Source: an uncultured Phascolarctobacterium sp.
GTDB taxonomy: Bacteria > Bacillota > Negativicutes > Acidaminococcales > Acidaminococcaceae
Reading direction: 5' to 3'
Length of the DNA: 7,301 nucleotides
Assembly (NCBI GenBank): GCA_900551335.1
Contig: URVO01000069.1
Span: 1-7,301 of the forward strand
Shown here piece after piece: positions 1 to 4,944 of the stretch. The translations under genes were made by a program, and so were the position numbers. Every line of letters starts with the position of its first letter. Position 1 is the first letter of the stretch. The notes under the pieces were generated by a model that had not been told where the DNA came from, did no database searches, and saw only the letters and a program-made list of their open reading frames with translations.

Positions 1-55
1 CTCAGGAGCTAGTGGGGGAGACCCCGTGGAGGTTCAAATCCTCTCTACCGCACCA
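1..55 (+). tRNA. tRNA-Leu (anticodon CAG), 3' part; 5' end outside window
   Basis: The window opens at about tRNA position 32, so the acceptor 5' strand, D arm and 5' anticodon stem are missing. The seven bases 1-7 form the anticodon loop, with CAG at 3-5, which reads leucine CUG codons. Bases 8-12 are the 3' anticodon stem. A long variable arm follows, with a GGGG/CCCC stem (14-17 with 22-25), which marks a class II tRNA. The T stem is 28-32 with 40-44 around loop TTCAAAT. Bases 45-51 are the 3' acceptor strand, A52 is the discriminator (A fits Leu, whereas Ser uses G), and CCA at 53-55 is encoded. The 5' half was not seen, so identity rests on anticodon, variable arm and discriminator. Confidence 0.9.
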
Positions 56-62
56 AAAATTC

Positions 63-93
63 AATCTAAGCTTTGGCTTAGGTTTTTTATTTT
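63..93 (+). terminator. Intrinsic terminator of the tRNA-Leu transcript
   Basis: The stem CTAAGC (66-71) pairs with GCTTAG (76-81) around loop TTTG, extended by the A/T-rich pairs below it. A T-rich run follows from 83. It lies 8 bases after the tRNA CCA end, so it should end the tRNA transcript. Confidence 0.85.
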
Positions 94-99
94 GTCTAG

Positions 100-128
100 A
101 AGGCTGGAGCTTTGGCTTCAGCCTTTTT
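100..128 (+). terminator. Second, tandem intrinsic terminator
   Basis: An 11-bp stem, 100-110 with 115-125, contains one G-T wobble and a TTTG loop, and runs into TTTTT. It shares the 11-base core AGCTTTGGCTT with the first terminator (69-79 and 108-118). Either it is a back-up terminator or one hairpin was copied from the other. Confidence 0.85.
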
Positions 129-130
129 GC

Positions 131-159
131 TTGCTAAAAAATGCTGAATATGGGACAAT
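131..159 (+). promoter_or_regulatory. Candidate promoter for the SH3-like gene pair
   Basis: TTGCTA at 131-136 and GACAAT at 154-159 are 17 bases apart. Each matches the sigma-70 consensus at 4 of 6 positions. The position suits the gene starting at 204, which needs its own promoter because two terminators lie upstream. The match is weak and other starts are possible. Confidence 0.35.
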
Positions 160-203
160 GTAGGTAGAAGGTCTGCAAGATTTTTGTAAAGGAGAATTTG
201 CTT

Positions 204-782
204 ATGCTGAAAAATATCTTCGACAAAACAATTTTACTTTTCTTGGTAGCACTAATCGTCGGCGCTGCTGCCGGAGCAATTTACAGCAGAGCTACGGCGA
301 CGGCAGAGCGGCAGTATAATGCGGCGCAGCTGACGGAGGGCCTGCAATATACAAAGGCTGAAGCAGGACGTTTGCAGTGTGTGGCGCTGCATGACAAGGT
401 AGCTTTATATAATACGCCGTCCGGCTTGAACGGCAAGATTATCGAGTATTTATCGCAGGGCGTGAAGGTTGATTATATTGATACGGTGAATAGTCAGGAT
501 AAGGATGACAGTCTGGCGCTTGTGAAGCAGCAGCTGAAGTTCCGCCGCTATATTTTCCAAAAGCATGTGATTCCCGCAGGAACGCAGGTGCGCATTGTGC
601 GTGAGGATGATGGCCGTGGCGAAACTGTTGGCAGAGTTGTCGTTGATGGCAAGGAGTATGAGCTGGATTTTGCTACAGAACTTCTGCAGCTGCCATACGT
701 TGGGCAATGGAAGCAGGTGGAGCTGAATGGCAAGCCGGGTTATGTAAAATATAATGATGTTTCGGACAGCAAGCTGATGTGA
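204..782 (+). CDS. Membrane-anchored protein with interrupted bacterial SH3-like domain, function unknown
   Basis: This encodes 192 residues from ATG 204. AAAGGAG at 188-194 lies 9 bases before this ATG, whereas the TTG six bases upstream (198) is only 3 bases from it, so ATG 204 is preferred. Residues about 8-28 are a single hydrophobic segment with a short cytoplasmic start, so the rest should be extracytoplasmic, attached to the membrane as an anchor or uncleaved signal. Residues 30-57 are polar and probably helical. Residues 59-95 (VALYNTPSG, then a Gly-Val-Lys-Val turn) resemble the first half of a bacterial SH3 (SH3b) domain. Residues 168-187 (WKQVELNGKPGYV) resemble its closing half. 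Residues 120-162 form a beta-rich insert. SH3b domains often bind cell-wall peptides, but no catalytic domain is present and the role is unknown. It is the first gene of a pair; the next ATG is 10 bases after its stop. Confidence 0.75.
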   Translation: MLKNIFDKTILLFLVALIVGAAAGAIYSRATATAERQYNAAQLTEGLQYTKAEAGRLQCVALHDKVALYNTPSGLNGKIIEYLSQGVKVDYIDTVNSQDKDDSLALVKQQLKFRRYIFQKHVIPAGTQVRIVREDDGRGETVGRVVVDGKEYELDFATELLQLPYVGQWKQVELNGKPGYVKYNDVSDSKLM

Positions 783-792
783 GGTGGGCAGA

Positions 793-1287
793 ATGAAAAA
801 TAAGCTGATAAATATTGTGTTGGTGCTGCTTTGCCTTGCAGTGGGCTTTGCGGTCGGTATGCAGGTTTTTGGGCCTAAGGACAGAACGTATACTGTAAAA
901 AACGGTGACAGCTTTTATGCGCAGCCGAGCGTGACGGCAGCGGTATGTACGGACAGCTTTGTTTTAGGTCAGCAGCTCGAGGTTATCGGCAGGGTGGAAT
1001 TTACGAAGCCTACGGCCGTGAAGCTGAAAAAGGAGCTGCTTTTAGACGGAGAGGATAAGCTTAAGTACAAGCTGCATCAGGGCGGCGTGTATAAGGTTGC
1101 TGAGGCGCGTTTGGCTAAGGCGAATACTCCCTGCGTGCTGGAGGTTGAAACGCTGCAGGGCGAGAAGGCGAAGCTCGAGGCGGACAAGTCGGCGCTGCTG
1201 CCTGTGGACGAAGGGCGCTGGCTGAACGTGCGCAGCCCGAAGACGAAGGCTGAGGGCTGGGTGCGCGTGGAGAGCAAGTGGTATTGA
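793..1287 (+). CDS. Membrane-anchored SH3-like protein, probable paralogue of the gene before it
   Basis: This encodes 164 residues from ATG 793. GAGG (781-784) overlaps the stop of the previous gene and lies 8 bases before this ATG. The GTG at 784 falls inside that ribosome-binding site and is not preferred. Residues 5-27 are one hydrophobic segment with a positive N-terminus, giving an extracytoplasmic anchored protein. Residues 33-68 look like the first half of an SH3b fold (SFYAQPS, then LGQQLEVIGRV). Residues 142-162 (RWLNVRSP then EGWVRVES) look like its end. Between them is a segment at about 92-138 with the same pattern as in the upstream protein: Gly, beta strand, Gly, beta strand, Leu-Leu. 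The two proteins probably arose by duplication and are co-transcribed. Function is unknown; an envelope or cell-wall sensing or scaffolding role is only a guess. Confidence 0.75.
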   Translation: MKNKLINIVLVLLCLAVGFAVGMQVFGPKDRTYTVKNGDSFYAQPSVTAAVCTDSFVLGQQLEVIGRVEFTKPTAVKLKKELLLDGEDKLKYKLHQGGVYKVAEARLAKANTPCVLEVETLQGEKAKLEADKSALLPVDEGRWLNVRSPKTKAEGWVRVESKWY

Positions 1288-1296
1288 GGCAAAAAC

Positions 1297-1345
1297 AAAA
1301 CCGAGATATTGCACACATAATGATGTGCAGCATCTCGGTTTTTAT
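1297..1345. terminator. Bidirectional intrinsic terminator between convergent genes
   Basis: CCGAGAT (1301-1307) pairs with ATCTCGG (1332-1338). After a 2-by-2 internal loop, TGCACA (1310-1315) pairs with TGTGCA (1324-1329). T-rich tails follow on the plus strand (1339 on) and, read on the minus strand, in the A-rich bases 1291-1300. It lies between the stops of two convergent genes at 1287 and 1356 and can serve both. Confidence 0.9.
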
Positions 1346-1355
1346 ATTTTTAATT

Positions 1356-2573
1356 TTACCACGTGAAGTAGGTATATACGGAAAAAATCGTCAGCAGCAT
1401 AACCTCGCCTATAAGCACAGGCTTCAGCGTTTTGAAAAAGTTTGCTTTGAAGTAGTCAACCGTGACGACAAGGCACATATGCGTCGGCGTAAGCATCTGT
1501 CCGGCAACGCCGAAGGCCATTGCGACACCGGCAAGATTCAGGCTGCCGGTCTGCATAGCGGCGATAATCGGCATGATGATGGCGACATGTCCCTGCGACA
1601 TACCGGTGAGCACGCCGATGATGAAGCTGACGCAGGCAATGATGACCGGCACGGGCAGCGGCGAGCTTTGAAAGGCAGTGACGATTTCCTGCAGCACCTG
1701 AGTGACGGTGAGTATCTGGATAAAGTAGAGGATGCAGAGCACATTGAAGAACATTTTCATATCAATGGCACCGACTACGACATCTTTAAGGCTGACCTCA
1801 CGCTTGGTGAAGTGCAGCACGAGGAACAGTCCTGCGGTGACTACGCCCATGCCGACGGAGGCGTTCATGTTGAAGAAAACAACGAGCACGAAGGTGAGCA
1901 CAACAGGTGACAGCGACAGCCATAAATCCTGCCAGCCCTGTTCGTCTGCAGCTTGCGAGCCTGCGTTTTCCTTAATGCTGTCGGCTTTTATCGGACGGAT
2001 GAGTACGAACCAGCCGACGCTGAACATGAGCACGGTGAGCCAGCATAAGTGCATGATAAATTCGCTGTAGGTTACGCCGGCGATGTTGCACGCCATAATC
2101 ATACCCGGAATAATCGGGCTGGAAAATTCAAAGATATGACGGAACCAGAAGTTGATGGCCGCCTGATGGTCGCTGGTGAGTCCCAGCCCCTTGCTTGCTT
2201 CCTCTACAATCGGCGCCGAGAAACGCGCACCGCCAAGCGATGGCAGCAGGCCGAGAAATGCAGGCATAACAGCCAGCGTGACGCGGTTGCTGGAAAAAAT
2301 TTTTTGCAGGGCATGAACCATGCCGGCGAGCGCACCGCTGGTGCGCAGCTCGATTTCGAGGCACATAACAAAGTAAAGCGCAAAAATTATGTCATAGGTG
2401 CGCGGCAGGCTCAGCGTTTCGGTGAAGGCCTGCGTCAGGTAGTGCAGCTCCGGCGTTTTCATGAGCCAGATAAAAAGTCCGCCTGTCAGCATACAGGGGC
2501 CGATGGGAATGTGACGCCGCAGCATCAGGATAATAATCGCCATGGCGATAATGAGCAGAGCAAAAATATTCAT
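1356..2573 (-). CDS. DUF401-family polytopic membrane protein (probable transporter)
   Basis: This 405-residue, very hydrophobic protein has roughly ten membrane segments, the usual size and layout for DUF401 (Pfam PF04165, recognised by eye). Hydrophobic stretches lie at about 3-18, 27-37, 62-75, 98-111, 153-165, 174-193, 221-236, 239-254, 275-292, 308-324, 328-341, 346-360 and 385-401, some of which are re-entrant or half segments. A glycine-rich loop LLPSLGGARFSAPIVEEA at 109-126 and GQMLTPTHMCL at 358-368 are the conserved-looking signatures. The loop TGMSQGH at 323-329 mirrors the first one, suggesting two related halves as in ion-transporter-superfamily permeases. The substrate is unknown; a small anion or organic acid is a guess from that resemblance. 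The ATG at 2573 has AAGGAA (2581-2586) 7 bases upstream. It is divergent from the ATPase gene and convergent with the SH3-like pair. Confidence 0.8.
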   Translation of the reverse strand: MNIFALLIIAMAIIILMLRRHIPIGPCMLTGGLFIWLMKTPELHYLTQAFTETLSLPRTYDIIFALYFVMCLEIELRTSGALAGMVHALQKIFSSNRVTLAVMPAFLGLLPSLGGARFSAPIVEEASKGLGLTSDHQAAINFWFRHIFEFSSPIIPGMIMACNIAGVTYSEFIMHLCWLTVLMFSVGWFVLIRPIKADSIKENAGSQAADEQGWQDLWLSLSPVVLTFVLVVFFNMNASVGMGVVTAGLFLVLHFTKREVSLKDVVVGAIDMKMFFNVLCILYFIQILTVTQVLQEIVTAFQSSPLPVPVIIACVSFIIGVLTGMSQGHVAIIMPIIAAMQTGSLNLAGVAMAFGVAGQMLTPTHMCLVVTVDYFKANFFKTLKPVLIGEVMLLTIFSVYTYFTW

Positions 2574-2594
2574 AGGCTTCTTCCTTTTTGACTA

Positions 2595-2623
2595 AAGTGT
2601 TAATAATTGTATATTATACACTT
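2595..2623. promoter_or_regulatory. Operator-like inverted repeat over the DUF401 -10 box
   Basis: AAGTGTTAATA (2595-2605) and TATTA-T-ACACTT (2612-2623) form 11-bp arms around a 6-base centre, with one unpaired base at 2617. One arm covers the minus-strand -10 box and the other runs over the expected transcription start. Because part of it lies upstream of the start, it would act as DNA bound by a dimeric repressor rather than as an RNA hairpin. No regulator gene is seen nearby. Confidence 0.45.
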
Positions 2624-2641
2624 CTTGAAAAATGTTTTCTA
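2613..2641 (-). promoter_or_regulatory. Promoter of the DUF401 gene
   Basis: Read on the minus strand, a perfect TATAAT -10 box occupies 2613-2618. TAGAAA at 2636-2641 lies 17 bases upstream as a -35 box (4 of 6 matches). The distance to the ATG at 2573 gives a leader of about 33 bases. Confidence 0.65.
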
Positions 2642-2660
2642 ACCTTTTCGGCAAAAAAGC

Positions 2661-2689
2661 TTATTTTTTTCGGTCTGCACTGGTATAAT
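2661..2689 (+). promoter_or_regulatory. Extended -10 promoter of the ATPase-HNH operon
   Basis: A perfect TATAAT at 2684-2689 is preceded by TGG (2681-2683), forming an extended -10 (TGN-TATAAT). The -35 region (2661-2666, TTATTT) is poor, as is common with extended -10 promoters. An A-tract and T-tract around AAGCTT (2653-2670) would bend the DNA there and could act as an UP-like element. The start codon follows 33 bases after the -10 box. Confidence 0.7.
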
Positions 2690-2721
2690 GTAAATAAAGA
2701 TACAGAAGCGGAGGGAGCTAT

Positions 2722-4038
2722 ATGCAGGCCAAAAGATTGAAGCTGAAAAATTTTCGTTGCTATGACGAGCTGGATATTGATTTTGACCCTGAGCTGACGG
2801 TTATTGTGGGGGAGAACGGCAAGGGCAAGACGGCTATTTTTGATGCGATTGCGATTGCGCTGGAGCCATATCTGCGCGCGTTCGACATCAAGGGACGCAC
2901 TCTTTTGCCGAAGGATGTGCGGAGGACGCCTGTTTATAATGAGCAGACGCAGCATATTGAAAGCATGGAGAGCCGCTATCCGACGGAGGTGATGCTGGAG
3001 GGTGAGGCGTTCGGCAAGCCGCTTTCCTGCACGCGACGCTTGCTGGAGAATAATGTTCCTGAGGACAATGACGCAGAGCTGCGGGCGATAGGCAAGACGT
3101 TTCAGCAGCAGTGCGAGGCTAATGAGCAGACGCTGCTGCCTGCTTTGGCCTATTACGGTACGCAGCGCATATGGGTGGACAGCAGCCTGCTGAAAAATTT
3201 TGAGCGCTCGCTTACTGAGCGCACGGTCGGCTATGAGGAATGTCTGGAGCCATCGTCGTCCTATAACAGCTTTGGCACTTGGTTCGAGCATGTGACGAAG
3301 GCGGCGCTGGAGGAGGTGCAGCAGAGCGCGGCTTTGCAGCGCAATCTGCTGATTAAAGAGGCGATTCAGAAGGCCGTGGATATTTGTCTGGAAAGCACAG
3401 GCCTGCATGATTTATATTATAATTTTAAGCTGAAATGCTTCGTGGTGAGCCATCCGCTGACGGGCGAGATGATAGTGGACGATCTGAGCGACGGCTTCCG
3501 CAGCGTTATCAGTATGGTGGCCGACCTTGCCTACCGCATGGTGCGCCTGAATCCGCAGCTTGGCGAGCGCGCGGTGCTGGAGACGCCGGGACTGGTGCTG
3601 ATTGACGAGATTGATATGCACTTGCATCCCCTGTGGCAGCAGACGGTGCTGCTTGATTTGCAGAAGGCCTTTCCGAAGGTGCAGTTTATTGTGACGACGC
3701 ATAGTCCGCAGGTTTTGAGCAGCGTGCCGGCGACGAGCATCCGCGTGCTGAGCTGGGGCAAGCAGTTCGAGGGCGTGCGCCGCGTAGATTTTTCGCTGGG
3801 TGCGGACAGCACGCGTATTTTGCAGGAGATTCAGCACGTTGACCCCAGGCCGCAGTGTTTGCCTGTCGTGCAGGATTTGAAGCAGTATCTGGAGCTGGTC
3901 AGCGAGGATAAATGGGATACAGAGGAGGCGCTGGCGCTGCGCAAGCGTCTTGATGATTGGGCGCGTGGACGTGAGCCTGCACTCGTCCGTGCGGATATGG
4001 ATATCCGTATGCGCGAGTTCCGCAGGAGGCGCTCATGA
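2722..4038 (+). CDS. ptuA: Septu-type ATPase PtuA-like (ABC/AAA ATPase, COG3950-like)
   Basis: This 438-residue ATPase is the probable sensor and motor subunit of a Septu-like anti-phage system with the HNH protein encoded next. It begins with the SMC/RecF-type opening LKLKNFRCYDELDIDF (6-21), followed by Walker A GENGKGKT (30-37). A long family-specific insert runs from about 50 to 250. The ABC signature is LSDGFRS (255-261), Walker B with catalytic Glu is LVLIDEID (291-298), and the switch His is in TTHSP (325-329). All ATPase motifs are intact. There is no TOPRIM domain, so it is not an OLD or Gabija-type nuclease. The tail after about 390 is charged and ends in a run of arginines. GGAGGGAG (2710-2717) precedes the ATG. 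The last codons overlap the HNH gene start (ATGA), indicating translational coupling. The family assignment rests on motifs plus the HNH partner; a general AAA-ATPase/HNH pair is the alternative. Confidence 0.8.
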   Translation: MQAKRLKLKNFRCYDELDIDFDPELTVIVGENGKGKTAIFDAIAIALEPYLRAFDIKGRTLLPKDVRRTPVYNEQTQHIESMESRYPTEVMLEGEAFGKPLSCTRRLLENNVPEDNDAELRAIGKTFQQQCEANEQTLLPALAYYGTQRIWVDSSLLKNFERSLTERTVGYEECLEPSSSYNSFGTWFEHVTKAALEEVQQSAALQRNLLIKEAIQKAVDICLESTGLHDLYYNFKLKCFVVSHPLTGEMIVDDLSDGFRSVISMVADLAYRMVRLNPQLGERAVLETPGLVLIDEIDMHLHPLWQQTVLLDLQKAFPKVQFIVTTHSPQVLSSVPATSIRVLSWGKQFEGVRRVDFSLGADSTRILQEIQHVDPRPQCLPVVQDLKQYLELVSEDKWDTEEALALRKRLDDWARGREPALVRADMDIRMREFRRRRS

Positions 4039-4814
4039 AAAGAGTTTACAAAAGCAAGCTGGAGCCGGAGGCTTTGCGCAAGTACCGACTGCGCTTTCCC
4101 GAGGAAACGTGGGAGCACTTCCGCCGTCGCTGCCGCTTCGGCTATAAGGAGGTCAAGCAGGAGATTCTGCACGACCAGCACGGCCTTTGTGCTTATTGCG
4201 AGATAAGCATCAAGCTGGCGCATGAGGAGGGCGAGGTTGATGATTTCCGCGTAGAGCATTTTTTCCCCAAGAATGCGACGCTGGAGCATGGGCATAATTA
4301 TCATCTTGACTGGCGCAATCTCTTGGGCGTGTGCCACGGCGGCAGCCAGCCCTATGTGCCTGATGCGGAGTATCGCTATTCCTCGCAGAAGCGCGACCGC
4401 AGCTGCGATGTGCCGAAGGGCGGCAAGGAGATAACGCGATATATTCTCAATCCGCTCAAGATTCCCGGCAAGGTGCGCATCTTTCGTTATGCTGAGCACA
4501 GCGGCCGCATGTATGTTGACGAGGACAGCTGTCCCAAGCATTTGCAGGCGCGGGCGAAAAGCACTATCCGCGAGCTGAATCTTAATGCACCGCGACTGAT
4601 GCGTATGCGGCTGGAGGTTATTCACAAGCTGGAGGACGAAATCAGCTGGGCTGTTGGGCAGGGCGAGGCGCTGGAGGATATTCTGCCGGTGCTGGCGTCT
4701 AATTGGCTGGTGCCTGATTATCGGGGCGTGAGCCTGCCGTTCTTCTCGGTTATCCGCTGGTATCTGGGCGAGGCGGCGGAGGAGGTTATCCGTCAGAGCG
4801 GCGACAAATTATAA
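4035..4814 (+). CDS. ptuB: HNH endonuclease, PtuB-like (retron/Septu-associated, TIGR02646-like)
   Basis: This 259-residue protein is the probable DNA-cutting effector of the Septu-like pair. The HNH core is visible: CAYC at 52-55, FRVEHFFPK at 71-79 with Glu74-His75 as the likely catalytic or metal-binding pair, and DWRNLLGVCHGG at 92-103 with Asn95 and Cys100. SCDVPKGG at 123-130 adds a fourth cysteine, Cys124. The four cysteines (52, 55, 100, 124) probably hold a structural zinc. This order, CxxC / EHxxPK / W.NLL..C / C...K, is what I recognise in the HNH family found with retrons and Septu. About 130 residues after the core are mostly helical, with no known motif, and may bind the ATPase. 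The ATG is inside the ATPase stop (ATGA, 4035-4038), with AGGAGG at 4024-4029 as ribosome-binding site. A strong terminator follows. Confidence 0.82.
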   Translation: MKRVYKSKLEPEALRKYRLRFPEETWEHFRRRCRFGYKEVKQEILHDQHGLCAYCEISIKLAHEEGEVDDFRVEHFFPKNATLEHGHNYHLDWRNLLGVCHGGSQPYVPDAEYRYSSQKRDRSCDVPKGGKEITRYILNPLKIPGKVRIFRYAEHSGRMYVDEDSCPKHLQARAKSTIRELNLNAPRLMRMRLEVIHKLEDEISWAVGQGEALEDILPVLASNWLVPDYRGVSLPFFSVIRWYLGEAAEEVIRQSGDKL

Positions 4815-4833
4815 TATATTAAAAGAGAAATTT

Positions 4834-4868
4834 ATCCTGCCGGAGCTTTTCAGGCAGGATTTTTTTTT
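4834..4868 (+). terminator. Intrinsic terminator of the ATPase-HNH operon
   Basis: ATCCTGCC (4834-4841) pairs with GGCAGGAT (4853-4860) around an 11-base loop, followed by a run of nine T (4860-4868). It starts 20 bases after the HNH stop and insulates the next operon. Confidence 0.93.
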
Positions 4869-4888
4869 GCGGTGACGAATAATATATA

Positions 4889-4918
4889 TTGATTTGCTAA
4901 CAATGTATTTTTGATAAA
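4889..4918 (+). promoter_or_regulatory. Candidate promoter of the manB-galU cluster
   Basis: TTGATT (4889-4894) and GATAAA (4913-4918) are 18 bases apart in a very A+T-rich gap. Both boxes match the consensus only partly. A promoter is expected here because a strong terminator lies just upstream, but the exact boxes are uncertain. Confidence 0.35.
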
Positions 4919-4944
4919 GATTTCAAAATAAAGGAGAAGTAACA

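Noticed and set aside
28..55. tRNA-Leu 3' end as an integration (att) site for a mobile element
   Set aside because: I could not find a second copy of the T-arm/acceptor sequence elsewhere in the window, and there is no integrase or phage gene.
1278..2591. Plus-strand open frames of 210 and 180 residues opposite the DUF401 gene
   Set aside because: Both are in codon register with the minus-strand gene and give very polar, His/Asp/Glu-rich products typical of reversed membrane-protein codons. The first begins inside the preceding gene and reads through a terminator.
2574..2721. Possible retron msr-msd RNA upstream of the ATPase-HNH pair, since such pairs can be retron effectors
   Set aside because: The gap is only 148 bases, is filled by two promoters, and no reverse transcriptase gene is present on either side within the window.
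2614..3408. 264-residue minus-strand open frame opposite the ATPase gene, running into the divergent promoter region
   Set aside because: It is also in codon register with the ATPase gene, so it is explained by the same codon bias. It has no recognisable domain and covers Walker A and promoter sequence that clearly serve the plus strand.
2722..4038. OLD-family or Gabija-type nuclease
   Set aside because: The protein ends about 110 residues after the switch His and has no TOPRIM segment, and its partner is an HNH protein rather than a UvrD-like helicase.
3831..4625. 264-residue minus-strand open frame opposite the end of the ATPase gene and most of the HNH gene
   Set aside because: It is in codon register with the HNH gene and lies opposite the conserved HNH motifs. 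It has no motif of its own.
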